In this document: in pieces, positions 1 to 7,922 of the stretch
Numbering within the stretch: the first letter of the stretch is position 1
How the letters are laid out: every line of letters begins with the position of its first letter
Source: Chloroflexota bacterium
Lineage (GTDB): Bacteria; Chloroflexota; Anaerolineae; UBA4142
DNA length: 64,000 bases
Direction of reading: 5' to 3'
NCBI GenBank assembly: GCA_016208315.1
Contig: JACQYF010000122.1
Location: forward strand, 1-64,000
Position numbers and translations under genes: made by a program
Notes under the pieces: generated by a model
Databases searched by the model: none
Told to the model about the DNA's origin: nothing
The model's input: only the letters and a program-made list of their open reading frames with translations

Positions 1-127
1 GACAAGGTGCGGGTGACACGCCGGAGCTGATTCACTGACCATCCAAACGGCGGAATCGGTGCGTCGGTTAATTCCAGCTTGTCCGGTTCCCTTTTTTGTC
101 GTTGTGAAAGTACGAACTTATACAGAA

Positions 128-400
128 TCATAGATAGAGTACAGTGGCATGTGCGTCACCTCGTTTCTGCGCACGGTACACATGCCCTTGCTGCCGGGTG
201 CGGCGTTCCACAATTTCGAGGTAACGTAAGCGCCATTGCAGATGGCGACGCATGACGCGCCAAACCACCTGAGAAGAAAGGCCGCGGTCGAGCAGCAGGG
301 GTAGGACTTGTTTGTAGGTAAAGGTATCCTGCCGCGACAGAATTTCCACGATTCCTTCCAGCGCCGGTAGGTACGCCTGCTTGCAAGTTCCATTGTTCAT
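128..400 (-). CDS. Small hypothetical protein coupled to the element's sliding clamp
   Basis: A 90-residue protein that I do not recognise. The start ATG overlaps the stop of the upstream clamp gene as ATGA, which argues for translational coupling and for the ORF being real. The first 55 residues look helical with a spacing that could suit a winged-helix fold, followed by an Arg-rich segment, so nucleic-acid binding is possible but is only inference. It is the last gene of the leftward element operon visible here; the 127 bases to its left show no gene or clear signal. Confidence 0.5.
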   Translation of the reverse strand: MNNGTCKQAYLPALEGIVEILSRQDTFTYKQVLPLLLDRGLSSQVVWRVMRRHLQWRLRYLEIVERRTRQQGHVYRAQKRGDAHATVLYL

Positions 401-1622
401 GCGGCAATCGCCACAGTTGCTTTCTGCGAAGGGGATGCCGCTTTCGCCGTAGCGCGTGGCGTATCGTCGAGCGGCATCATCAAGTGCAGGAAATCGTCGT
501 CGCCAACGGCCCGAATCACGACCGGCGCTGGTTGCCCCTCCTTTTGCAGGAACTCGATCGCAACCTGTGGAGACGCCGTCAGCCGTTCGAGAATATTCAA
601 AAAGTATGGGGCTTGCAGCGAAACCCGGAACGCGTCACCTTCTATCGCGGCATCCACTTCGCCCACCCCGTCGCCTTGTTCGGGATGTACGCCAATCACG
701 ATCAGCCGCGCCTGGCGGGGGTCGGCTTCGAGGCGCACGCCGTTGTGTTTGCCATGTTTCTCCACAATTGCGCTCACCATCTTAGCCGCGGTGAAGAGTT
801 CGGCACTGGTGACGACGGCCCGGCTGGTGTGCGTCTGCGGGATAATGCGAGTGAAGTCGGGGAAGGCGCCCTCAATCAACTGGGCGCCGACTTCGGCACT
901 GGTGAGCTTGATCCGTACCTGGGTTCGGTTGGCGTTGATAGCGATCTCGACCGGCTCCGCCTGGTCGCCCATCAATCGCATTACCTCTTGCAAGGCTCGC
1001 ACGGGAATTACCACCTTCACGGGTTCGTTCCCATTGGCAGAGGTGAAGGTTTCACCGAGCACTGCATGTTGTACTGAAAGGCGAAAGCCGTCTCCCGCGG
1101 CAAAGGTCACGCGCTGATTTTCAAAGCGCGCGAGCACCCCCGTGAGGATCGGACGCGAGTCTTCGGTCGCCGCGGCGAAGGCGACCCGGTCGAGGAGCTG
1201 ACGCAGTCCTTTCGCTTGCAAGGTGCCTTCACTCCGTCCTGGATGACCGGCATCACCGGAAACTCCTGGGCCGGAATGCCTTTCACTTTCGCGGTCTGCG
1301 GACCACATTTCAGATGCAGCGTTTGTTTCTCTTCGTTCAACTGCATCTCAATCCGCTCGCTCGGGAGCGCATTGACGAAATCGGTGAAGAGGCGGGCGGG
1401 TACCGCAATGGCGCCCGGTTGCTCAACCTGTGCCGCAATCGAGCACGTCATCATCAGGTCGAGATTGGTGGCCATCAGTTTCAGGCGCGGCTCGCCTTCC
1501 GTGGGCACCACCGCCTGCAATAAGACGTGTGTCAGCGCGGGCAGACTCGTTCGGGAAGCGACTGCGCGACTCGTGATCATGAGCGCCCTGGCCAAGTACT
1601 CTTGCGTTGTCGAAGCGTGCAT
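397..1622 (-). pseudogene. dnaN: Accessory DNA polymerase III beta sliding clamp, one-base frameshift
   Basis: Two overlapping frames together encode one beta clamp, the ring that tethers replicative polymerase to DNA. The N-terminal frame starts at the ATG at 1622, which has a strong Shine-Dalgarno (AAGGAGGAG), and carries the family pattern with Ser-Arg-Thr-Ser-Leu-Pro near residue 20. The C-terminal frame resumes with VAFAAATEDSRPILTGV, a hallmark of domain 2, and ends at 397. The frame changes near 1217-1223 and is repaired by restoring one T to the TT of the CCTTG context. The product would be about 400 residues, slightly longer than usual. It sits inside the mobile element, so it is probably a second, element-borne clamp rather than the housekeeping copy. 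The frameshift could be real decay or a sequencing error. Confidence 0.85.
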
Positions 1623-1643
1623 ACTCCTCCTTGAGGAAATCAA

Positions 1644-1674
1644 AAAGCGAGAGGATTTGTTTTCCTCTCGCTTT
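1644..1674 (-). terminator. Intrinsic terminator or attenuator ahead of the clamp gene
   Basis: On the minus strand a 12-bp perfect stem (AAAGCGAGAGGA with its complement) closes a 7-nt loop and is followed by a run of T. It lies only about 20 bases before the clamp start codon, between that start and the upstream unknown gene, so it may attenuate read-through into the clamp gene. Confidence 0.65.
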
Positions 1675-1688
1675 ATCGGTAAATTCAA

Positions 1689-1710
1689 GCGACCGGCGTA
1701 TTCCGGTCGC
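1689..1710 (-). other. Second stem-loop in the clamp leader
   Basis: GCGACCGG and its exact complement are separated by 6 nt, directly upstream (minus sense) of the terminator-like hairpin. Two consecutive hairpins in a short leader suggest an attenuation device. No T-tract follows this one. Confidence 0.4.
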
Positions 1711-1794
1711 ATACTGGTTGCGATTCGCGGTCACCAAGTCAGCATTGGTTGCACTGTTTCCCTCTGATCATGGCTCGCGTCTAGATGGACGTCG

Positions 1795-2382
1795 TCAGTT
1801 AAATTGCGCCCATTCACATTCCTTCTGCGCATGTTTGAGGAACCGTTTGGCGGCGTGTTCGTAGGTGCCGATCCAATTTAGAGCCAACGCACTCGTCACG
1901 CTGTGTTTGCGTGCCAGGGCTTGCAGACGCATCTCTGCATCGCCCTCCTGGGGGATACCCAGCTCACGCGAATATAGATCCGGAAGTGGTGAACTATACC
2001 CGAACAGGCGACCCAATGGCGCTGCGTATTTGGACTGAAGCAGCATTGCCGCAGTGTAGTAAATTTTCAGAATCTTGCGCCGGCGCGGCGAAACCTTCCG
2101 AACCGCGCGGGGGACCAGCGCCGCGAACTGGGGATGGCGCAAGAGCAGGGGAATGATACTCAGGCGCAGTCGCGCATCCGCTTGCGCGACGAGACTCGCC
2201 AATAGGGTAGTAGGATGATTGGCGAAATAGGCGCCCGAACCGCGAGCATTGGACATGACAAAGGGCACGTCCAAGCGAGCTAACGCGGCGGCGAGTGTAT
2301 CGGGCGATGGCTTGCGCGTGATAGATGTGGACTCGGTCTTCACATCCAATTCAAGGCTGGATTTGAAACGGTTTCTTCCCAT
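1795..2382 (-). CDS. Hypothetical protein, third gene of the RHH/PIN unit
   Basis: About 195 residues, mostly helical, not assigned to a family. The C-terminal half is the better-conserved-looking part: an aromatic KIYYTAAMLLQSKY stretch, a segment reading LFGYSSPLPDLYSRELG, and a final LNWIGTYEHA region. The ATG at 2382 overlaps the end of the PIN toxin gene by 32 bases; an alternative GTG at 2343 would avoid the overlap. Because it follows the antitoxin and toxin genes closely it is probably co-transcribed with them, and could be a third partner or an unrelated passenger. No function is claimed. Confidence 0.55.
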   Translation of the reverse strand: MGRNRFKSSLELDVKTESTSITRKPSPDTLAAALARLDVPFVMSNARGSGAYFANHPTTLLASLVAQADARLRLSIIPLLLRHPQFAALVPRAVRKVSPRRRKILKIYYTAAMLLQSKYAAPLGRLFGYSSPLPDLYSRELGIPQEGDAEMRLQALARKHSVTSALALNWIGTYEHAAKRFLKHAQKECEWAQFN

Positions 2383-2785
2383 GCAGGCGGAAGACGCTGA
2401 AGCCACGCTGGTCTAGGGTAAAGACCTGGTCGGTGTCGAGTTCTTCGCCCAGCGCCACGAGCGTCCCGTCCGCGAAATCCATCGGCAGATCGTTATATTT
2501 TTTCATGAGTTCCGCCACACGCAGCAGACTCGCGAGCGATGAGGGGATCAGTTTCAGCGCCCCGCGGCGGAAGAACTCGAAACAGACGCGCTGGGCTTCC
2601 CACGTGGGACCGACGAGATAGAGTGTTTCGGTCAGGACGGCTTCGGTGGTCACGAGCGGACCGGACCATGCTTCGAGGACGGCGACACAATCGGCGTGGC
2701 GCTTTTCGCTGCGATCCACGAGCGCCACGAACGCGCCTGTGTCGAGGAGCAGCGCCGCTTTGGGCGCAGGCGGATTAGCGGGCAT
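2351..2785 (-). CDS. PIN-domain toxin, VapC-like
   Basis: A 144-residue PIN-domain protein, the fold of VapC-type Mg2+-dependent ribonuclease toxins. The acidic residues expected for metal binding are visible: Asp15 in LLLDTGAF, Glu48/Glu53 in TTEAVLTETLY, Asp103/Asp106 in MDFADGTLVA and Asp125 in FTLDQRGF. The ATG at 2785 overlaps the end of the upstream ribbon-helix-helix gene, the usual antitoxin-toxin layout. Longer upstream starts would only add antitoxin-frame shadow. All catalytic positions appear intact, so the toxin is probably active. Confidence 0.85.
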   Translation of the reverse strand: MPANPPAPKAALLLDTGAFVALVDRSEKRHADCVAVLEAWSGPLVTTEAVLTETLYLVGPTWEAQRVCFEFFRRGALKLIPSSLASLLRVAELMKKYNDLPMDFADGTLVALGEELDTDQVFTLDQRGFSVFRLHGKKPFQIQP

Positions 2786-3023
2786 GGCGTAACCGTTTGA
2801 CCACATGCTCGCGATGGCGCTGGCCGAGATCCGGGATGCCACTTTCCACTTGCCCGAGCAAGTCGCGCACCCGTTCGATCGGGCGCTCCACACCTTCTGG
2901 GCTCAGGTATTCTTCTAACGCCAAGCGCACGACGTCGGACCGCTTGCGCCGCAGGCGTTTCGCCGCGCGCTCCAATTGTTCCGCCAAGTCGGGGGACAGG
3001 CGGACGGTCAATTGTTGTCCCAT
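2775..3023 (-). CDS. Ribbon-helix-helix (CopG-like) antitoxin
   Basis: An 82-residue protein with an N-terminal strand and two helices (QLTVRLSPDLAEQLERAAKR, then KRSDVVRLALEEYL), the ribbon-helix-helix DNA-binding pattern of VapB/CopG antitoxins. The C-terminal half would wrap the toxin. The ATG at 3023 follows a GAGGTG ribosome-binding site. The gene overlaps the PIN toxin start. RHH antitoxins normally bind a palindrome in their own promoter, and such a palindrome is present at 3039-3052, so autoregulation is likely. Confidence 0.85.
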   Translation of the reverse strand: MGQQLTVRLSPDLAEQLERAAKRLRRKRSDVVRLALEEYLSPEGVERPIERVRDLLGQVESGIPDLGQRHREHVVKRLRHAR

Positions 3024-3038
3024 AATTCACCTCTGCAA

Positions 3039-3070
3039 TGCATTGTAATGCAATGGGTTGCACTTGTCAA
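3039..3070 (-). promoter_or_regulatory. Consensus promoter with palindromic operator for the toxin-antitoxin unit
   Basis: Minus strand: -35 TTGACA (3070-3065), 17-nt spacer, -10 TACAAT (3047-3042), 19 bases before the antitoxin ATG. The perfect inverted repeat TGCATTACAATGCA (3039-3052, 6+2+6) covers the -10, so binding of the RHH antitoxin there would block the polymerase. Confidence 0.85.
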
Positions 3071-3095
3071 TTCGCCGCTCCTCGCGACACCCGCC

Positions 3096-4058
3096 TTAGC
3101 GAAAACAAGTTTCCGTCTTACCCACGACTTCTGCCACCGCGGCCGGCGTGATGTAAGTAGATCGCCAACTCATGCTCGTCAGGTTGCAGTAGGTCGCGAA
3201 CGTGGTCAGTCCCTTGGCATCGACAAACAGACGCCACAAGTACGTTGCCGCGATGTTCGCAATCATGGAGTTGATAGACGGTGATTGGTCGCCCGCCCAC
3301 GCCATCTGCGCGCAGGACGTCGCGGTTCCTTCTTGTGAGCTGGCTACTTCATTGGGACGCGCTTCGGCGCCATCTGACGACGACGGCAACAGATCGGGAT
3401 GCTGCAAAACCGGGGAAGGCAGTTGAATGCAGTACGTAGATTCGGGAAAGTGAGGGAAGGCGATGCGGAGCGTTTTCAATGTGCGGGTCGAGCCGAAAAG
3501 CACTTGGCCCGTATTCTCGCCGTTGCCGGTATCCAGCCACCACAACCGGGGAACAGGCGGTACCTCGCCTCTGCCATCCCAACGCACCGTGTCTTGATTG
3601 AAAACCTCGGCAATCGAACGCCGTGCGGCGGCATTGTCCACGCAGCCGATGATCACGCCCGCATCGCCGTAGGACAATTCGATCATCTTTTGCTCAAACC
3701 GCGTCGTGTAAACGTGGATGGGAACCCCCCACACGGGGCCATAGCGCAGTGCGAGCGTTTCGGTTTTCCGCGCGCCGCTCTCGGCCGTCCCGAAATTCTG
3801 TCGAAGAACATTCTTGAATTCGACGATGTCCGGGTCAACAAATGCCACCTCGACGTTTCTTCCGCGCTCGCGCAAAAAGCGGGCGAGTCGAACCACATGC
3901 GGCGCGAGCCAACCGCCCGTCCCGCCCGTTCCGACCAGATACAAGCGCAGCACATTTCGCGGTTCAGGCATAAAGATTTTGAGCGGGACTGCTTTCAGGT
4001 GAGAAAGGTCAAGCGTGCCGGACGCCAAACTCCGGGATACTCCTCGGCGAGTTCTCAT
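3096..4058 (-). CDS. PRTRC system ThiF family protein (E1-like)
   Basis: A 320-residue ThiF/E1-fold protein. The adenylation site is seen as GTGGTGG at residues 43-49, the acidic VDPDIVEFKNVLRQNF block (75-90), an Arg-Lys pair near 97-98 and Asp141 in GCVDN. Cys249 in SCAQMA is the best candidate for a thioester cysteine. In related systems such enzymes adenylate the C-terminus of a ubiquitin-like protein. The start at 4058 overlaps the JAB gene stop as ATGA, so the gene is the last of the six-gene PRTRC operon E-C-F-B-A-ThiF. The biochemical activity of PRTRC ThiF proteins is largely inferred from family membership. Confidence 0.88.
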   Translation of the reverse strand: MRTRRGVSRSLASGTLDLSHLKAVPLKIFMPEPRNVLRLYLVGTGGTGGWLAPHVVRLARFLRERGRNVEVAFVDPDIVEFKNVLRQNFGTAESGARKTETLALRYGPVWGVPIHVYTTRFEQKMIELSYGDAGVIIGCVDNAAARRSIAEVFNQDTVRWDGRGEVPPVPRLWWLDTGNGENTGQVLFGSTRTLKTLRIAFPHFPESTYCIQLPSPVLQHPDLLPSSSDGAEARPNEVASSQEGTATSCAQMAWAGDQSPSINSMIANIAATYLWRLFVDAKGLTTFATYCNLTSMSWRSTYITPAAVAEVVGKTETCFR

Positions 4059-4690
4059 GGCTGACCTTCTTCTGCCGCGACACAATCGCACATTTCGGGC
4101 GGCATTTCAAAAATCAGGCTGGTAGGGATTTCGCAGCGGTAGCCATGAAGGCCGACGCGGACGCGTATTTCGGGCCGGTCGAAAATCCGACCGAGCACGG
4201 CATAGACTCGACAGCCGGTCTCGTCGTAGTCGTCAAAGGTAGAAAACCAAGCGGCCATGTCCGCATGCGAGTGGACTTCGATGAGCGCCTGAGCATAGCT
4301 GGAACCTACGGAATCGTCCATCGGCTTGGCGCTCGCGGGCAACTGCACTTGTTTGGGGATTACGACGCGCCAGTTCACCCCGTCGTCCAAGAGCAAATGG
4401 AAGATTATTTCTACCGGTTGTCCGTGAGAATCCTGCGCGTGCTGAGCCAGGTGCAGCATCGAGCGCAACTGCTCGGCGGGCACGCGTGGGATCCGTATCT
4501 CGATCTGCGTTTCCAATCGCGCAAGTCCGCGTACATCGCAAGGTGCGATGCAAAACTGAACCGTGAACTCGCGACGAGCACCGCGAATGAACACTCCGTT
4601 ACCGGCGAGGACGTATTCATAGAGATTCGCGGTGATCGGTGGTAGCGGAATCCCGGGTTGACCGATGAGATAGTTAGCCAATGGCGGCAT
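4055..4690 (-). CDS. PRTRC system protein A, JAB/MPN metallopeptidase
   Basis: A 211-residue protein. The C-terminal half carries a complete JAMM zinc motif: Glu138, His140-Ser-His142, Ser150 and Asp153 (H-x-H-x7-S-x2-D). JAMM enzymes cleave isopeptide or C-terminal tails of ubiquitin-like proteins, so this is the candidate deconjugase or processing peptidase of the cassette. The N-terminal ~110 residues are a separate beta-rich region typical of PRTRC protein A. The start at 4690 is 5 bases after the E2-like gene stop; the stop overlaps thiF. Nothing suggests inactivation. Confidence 0.88.
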   Translation of the reverse strand: MPPLANYLIGQPGIPLPPITANLYEYVLAGNGVFIRGARREFTVQFCIAPCDVRGLARLETQIEIRIPRVPAEQLRSMLHLAQHAQDSHGQPVEIIFHLLLDDGVNWRVVIPKQVQLPASAKPMDDSVGSSYAQALIEVHSHADMAAWFSTFDDYDETGCRVYAVLGRIFDRPEIRVRVGLHGYRCEIPTSLIFEMPPEMCDCVAAEEGQP

Positions 4691-4695
4691 GGGAT

Positions 4696-5403
4696 TCACC
4701 GAATGCCACGCAGCACCCACTCGATGGCTTGGTTCGCGTTCGCGCGGTACGGAATCAGATCGTCGAGGGGATAGCGCCGCCGTTTGCGCTCGGCGAGTTT
4801 CAGAAGCTGCTCGCGTACATCGTCCGGATATTTTTGTGATTTCCCATTCATCGAGTGATTGCTAAAGGGAGCGGTCAGGAAAATCTGCCACGCTTCGGCG
4901 ATGGTTTGCGCGGACGCTTTCGGTACCGGGTTATTCCCGAAACAGATTGCGCCGTTCGCATCTACATTCGGCAGCGGCGCAGCAAACAGCGGCGTTTCGC
5001 CGCGCAGTTCCGAGTCTGGGAATGCCCAGACATAGTAGCGTTGGGCATAGCCGATGAATGCGAGCGCCGGCAGTGGGACTTGAAGTTGAATCACTTGATT
5101 ACTTTCCTTTCCCGTGAAGGTCACCGCATAGCGTTGAGGTGGGTGGGCGAGGAGAATCCATTCGCCTTCCTTCGCCATGCCCCAGCGCCGGGCACTCGGG
5201 GGCAGCCATGTGCTGTCAATCCTTTCATTCGCAAAGGCGGCGCGCACCGCCGCGGGCGAGATGAATTTGTAGGCGACCGCGCCTTGCTTCTCGCGGTAGC
5301 GCAGGAGATATTGATCCCCCGTGATAATCATGAGCGATGCGGTTTCGTCCGGGGAGATCGGCGAGAGGTGCGTGAGGTCTACCAAGTTGGTATCCGTGGT
5401 CAT
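4696..5403 (-). CDS. PRTRC system protein B, E2-like (UBC fold)
   Basis: A 235-residue protein of the prokaryotic E2-like group. Diagnostic features are LPALAFIGYAQRYYVWAF (residues 111-128), PLPNVDANGAICFGN (143-157) with Cys154 as the likely conjugating cysteine, and the following AEAWQIFLTAPFSNH helix region. It is predicted to accept a ubiquitin-like protein from the ThiF partner. The ATG at 5403 overlaps the protein F stop as ATGA; longer upstream starts are not needed. The C-terminal tail is basic. Confidence 0.87.
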   Translation of the reverse strand: MTTDTNLVDLTHLSPISPDETASLMIITGDQYLLRYREKQGAVAYKFISPAAVRAAFANERIDSTWLPPSARRWGMAKEGEWILLAHPPQRYAVTFTGKESNQVIQLQVPLPALAFIGYAQRYYVWAFPDSELRGETPLFAAPLPNVDANGAICFGNNPVPKASAQTIAEAWQIFLTAPFSNHSMNGKSQKYPDDVREQLLKLAERKRRRYPLDDLIPYRANANQAIEWVLRGIR

Positions 5404-6182
5404 GGCATGAGACTTTTCTCGATTTTGTTGCACTGGTTCCACAATTGGACGAGACGCGTGAACCAGTAGCGCGGATGCTTTTCCATGCGATCGAGGAGTG
5501 GATCAAGCTTCTGCATGAACTCCTTTGCTTCCCGCCATTCCTGGATGAGCAGGTTCATGTCCTCTTCCGTCCACGCGAAATCCTGGACGGAATACTCCCA
5601 TGTCATGTCGAAGAACAGGTTCCGGGTATTGTGCGAGACGAACTGGATGAGGAGCGGCAAGCGCGACTCCAAGCCTCGTCTCGCAGCACAGAGTTTTTCA
5701 AAGCGTTCCCAGTCCAACTGGCCCGGCTTGGGACGCAGCTTGGCGGGCAGCCACTCGTCCCAGAAAGGTGATTGGTCGTCCATCCAAAGCGCCATCGCCC
5801 CGTGCAGGGCTGGACGCAGCTGCTCGACGTCTTCCTCGTAATCCAGGCCAAGCGGGGTGAGCGGAATATTGGGAAAGCGCCCGTCGTCGAAAAAGAAATC
5901 GGCGAGGGGAAAAAGGTGCTGAGCTACGAGTCGCAGAAACTCTTGCTCGCGTTCCGAGTATCCGCTCTCGCCGTCGCGTGAGACGGGAAGCTGAACGCTC
6001 GCGGTGGAGGCCGCGTATTCGCGAGGGAAATACTTGCGATAGAGGACGAGGAGTTGCGCGGTTTCCGCGAGCGTTGCCAGTCGCTCCAGCGCCTCTTGCG
6101 GGCTGAAGAATCGAACATGCTTCAAGTGCGATAGTGCCGAGGACGCCGGGAGTCGCGGTGGCGAGGGAGCGAGAGGATACAC
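5400..6182 (-). CDS. PRTRC system protein F-like
   Basis: About 260 residues, helical, with no catalytic motif that I can name. The assignment rests mainly on position between the Ubl gene and protein B in the canonical order and on a conserved-looking SHNTRNLFFDMTWE segment (roughly residues 185-200). The start is uncertain because no ATG precedes the conserved part; GTG at 6182 lies 5 bases after the Ubl stop and is the best choice. The apparent longer ORF reaching 6428 is an artefact of the Ubl frameshift, not a fusion. Function in PRTRC systems is unknown. Confidence 0.7.
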   Translation of the reverse strand: MYPLAPSPPRLPASSALSHLKHVRFFSPQEALERLATLAETAQLLVLYRKYFPREYAASTASVQLPVSRDGESGYSEREQEFLRLVAQHLFPLADFFFDDGRFPNIPLTPLGLDYEEDVEQLRPALHGAMALWMDDQSPFWDEWLPAKLRPKPGQLDWERFEKLCAARRGLESRLPLLIQFVSHNTRNLFFDMTWEYSVQDFAWTEEDMNLLIQEWREAKEFMQKLDPLLDRMEKHPRYWFTRLVQLWNQCNKIEKSLMP

Positions 6183-6187
6183 CGCGA

Positions 6188-6428
6188 TCAGAAACCGAGC
6201 GGCACACGGGTCGCCGGCGCCGCCGAACACTCGACCAGTTCCGTGAGCGCCGACCGCACCAACTCGATATCGTGTTCGCCCTGCTGAATGGCCTCTGTAT
6301 TTGCGCTCGATCGGCGCGTTCGTAATCCACGGGACAAACGGCGCGAGCGCCGCGCGCACGAGATCATCACTGGCCCCTACATCATCTGGTAAGGAAAAAA
6401 ACTGGCCCTCGATCGAAATGTTAATCAT
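6188..6428 (-). pseudogene. PRTRC system protein C, ubiquitin-like protein, one-base frameshift
   Basis: The ATG at 6428 follows a very strong ribosome-binding site (GAGGAGGG). The first frame reads MINISIEGQFFSLPDDV and continues to NAPIER; the continuation lies in the next frame (NTEAIQQGEHDIELV and on) and stops at 6188. Removing one A from the AAA near 6295-6305 restores a 79-residue protein with the beta-strand, helix and beta-strand order of PRTRC protein C, the family's ubiquitin-like component. It does not end in Gly-Gly. As sequenced, the Ubl is broken. Confidence 0.7.
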
Positions 6429-6438
6429 TCAGCCCTCC

Positions 6439-7146
6439 TCAAAACAGTGCAAGTTGTGGTTTGTCATCGGTCGCGACCTGGGCGACCGCGTTGGCCCGCT
6501 GTTCTTCGGTCAACACGCTCGGTTTCGGCGCCGGCGCGGGCGCCGGTGCAGGTTTGACCGCGGCTGTCTTGCCGCGCTTGCCGCTTACCTTCACCGCTTG
6601 GGCGCTGCGCTGCGCTTCCTCTTGTGCTTTTGCCAAACGTTCTCTAGCGGCTTGCTCGCGAGCCGGTAGTTCGGCCTTCAATTGCTCGACGAGAGCCGCA
6701 ATCGCTGGCGGCAAAGGACCCAACTCGTCATAGCGCAGCATCCGAACGATGGGCGCATCCAGATGCGTCCGTACGCCCACGATCACGGGGCGATCGCCTG
6801 CATCTCCAGCGTGAGGCAAGAGCTGGATGGCAAGTTGGATCGTGCATAGAGCAAAATCATACGGTTGCTTTTCCAGCGCGGAACGCGAGTTCTCGCTTGC
6901 AGTTGGGGGAACAGCGACGGCCTCGGGTGTGGACGCGTTCAAGTTCTGTTGGTCGGAATCGCTTTCAGCGTTCGTTTGCTCCTCGGGCATGACCTGATGG
7001 GCATTCTGTGGAGCGCTCGACTCACCCTCACACTGGACCAACGTCGAGTCGGTCGCGGTCGGTGGTGTGGCCTCTTGGGCCGGAGCCGGTTCTGCAGTTG
7101 CGGTCACTGGCGCCGCAAGGGCTAGCTTGTTTTCATCACCGTTCAT
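6439..7146 (-). CDS. PRTRC system protein E-like
   Basis: A 235-residue protein, first gene of the PRTRC operon. Residues 1-90 are acidic and Ala/Pro/Thr-rich, probably disordered. A folded core follows (YDFALCTIQLAIQLLPHAGD, then VIVGVRTHLDAPIVRMLRYD and LGPLPPAIAALVEQLKAELP). The C-terminal third is a charged coiled coil with an alternating Pro-Ala linker and a short QLALF end. The ATG at 7146 is preceded by GAGGAGG at close spacing. The call depends on the core and operon position; molecular function is unknown for the family. Confidence 0.68.
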   Translation of the reverse strand: MNGDENKLALAAPVTATAEPAPAQEATPPTATDSTLVQCEGESSAPQNAHQVMPEEQTNAESDSDQQNLNASTPEAVAVPPTASENSRSALEKQPYDFALCTIQLAIQLLPHAGDAGDRPVIVGVRTHLDAPIVRMLRYDELGPLPPAIAALVEQLKAELPAREQAARERLAKAQEEAQRSAQAVKVSGKRGKTAAVKPAPAPAPAPKPSVLTEEQRANAVAQVATDDKPQLALF

Positions 7147-7174
7147 GATCCTCCTCACAATGTCAGAAAAGAGA

Positions 7175-7198
7175 GACGAGAGGAGTACTCCTCTCGTC
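7175..7198 (-). terminator. Palindromic terminator between the nucleotidyltransferase and PRTRC genes
   Basis: A perfect 24-nt palindrome (two GACGAGAGGAGT half-sites) followed on the minus strand by TCTCTTTTC. It lies after the nucleotidyltransferase gene and 29 bases before the PRTRC E start, so it either ends the upstream transcript or attenuates the PRTRC operon. Confidence 0.6.
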
Positions 7199-7286
7199 GT
7201 TCGTTCGTTTATTTCGGTGTGTTAGGTCTGAACCCATTCGTAGCGGGAAAGGTTTCAGCTGTGGCGCAGTGCGCATCCGTCAAACC

Positions 7287-7922
7287 CTATTTCTTTAGCT
7301 TCTCGACCTCCGCGTGCGCCGCGCGCTTGAGCTTCTGCCACAACGCCCACGCCGACGCACTGATCGTGCGAATGTTTCGATCTGCGTGCGCTTCATCAAA
7401 ATACCGCCCTAATCCTTGCGGATCAAGGTAAAAGTTGACGAGCATTTGGCCGATGTCTTGCTCGTGGCGCAAGGACGGGCTTTCATTCCACGCGAGCAGT
7501 TTCCCGATGATCACATCGTCGGGGCGCGCCACCCAAGCTTCCAGCCGCTCGCCGTTCAAATCTTCGTAGGGCAATCGCAAACGGCGCTGCATGGCCGCTC
7601 GATTGTGAGCATTCATCCCGATGGGGATGAGATCCACTTTGTCGCCCTCATTCGTGTCAATGAGCTTGAACATGATCTTGAGCCGCATCGAGTTCCGCAT
7701 CATTTCGGGGTCGGCATAATAGCGGGGCAAAGGGAACTGGCGCACCAGCGCTTGAATGTGCTTTTCCTCGAGGGCCACAATCATGTCAATGTCATGCGTA
7801 TTCCGGGTGGACCCGAAGATCCGAGCGGCAAACGCGCCCAAGATGACATACGGCGCAACGACCTCCTCGAGCGCCCGCAACACCTGCCCGTAGAAGGAGA
7901 GTTCGGGGGTGATCTTACTCAT
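7287..7922 (-). CDS. Nucleotidyltransferase-fold protein (AbiEii/DUF6036-like)
   Basis: A 211-residue protein. The nucleotidyltransferase signature is visible as VILGAFAARIFGSTRNTHDI with the Asp pair DID directly after (residues about 26-47). A later RPDDVIIGKLLAWNE and a HEQDI block match the second half of this fold. Proteins of this type act as toxins or RNA-modifying enzymes in type IV-like toxin-antitoxin pairs. The start overlaps the end of the upstream helix-turn-helix gene by 8 bases, so the two are translationally coupled. The exact subfamily is uncertain. Confidence 0.72.
   Translation of the reverse strand: MSKITPELSFYGQVLRALEEVVAPYVILGAFAARIFGSTRNTHDIDMIVALEEKHIQALVRQFPLPRYYADPEMMRNSMRLKIMFKLIDTNEGDKVDLIPIGMNAHNRAAMQRRLRLPYEDLNGERLEAWVARPDDVIIGKLLAWNESPSLRHEQDIGQMLVNFYLDPQGLGRYFDEAHADRNIRTISASAWALWQKLKRAAHAEVEKLKK

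Noticed and set aside
5400..6428. A single 342-residue protein joining a ubiquitin-like N-terminus to PRTRC protein F
   Set aside because: The downstream part of the Ubl continues convincingly in the next frame with a proper stop at 6188, and the PRTRC gene order expects two genes. The long frame is created by the one-base insertion.
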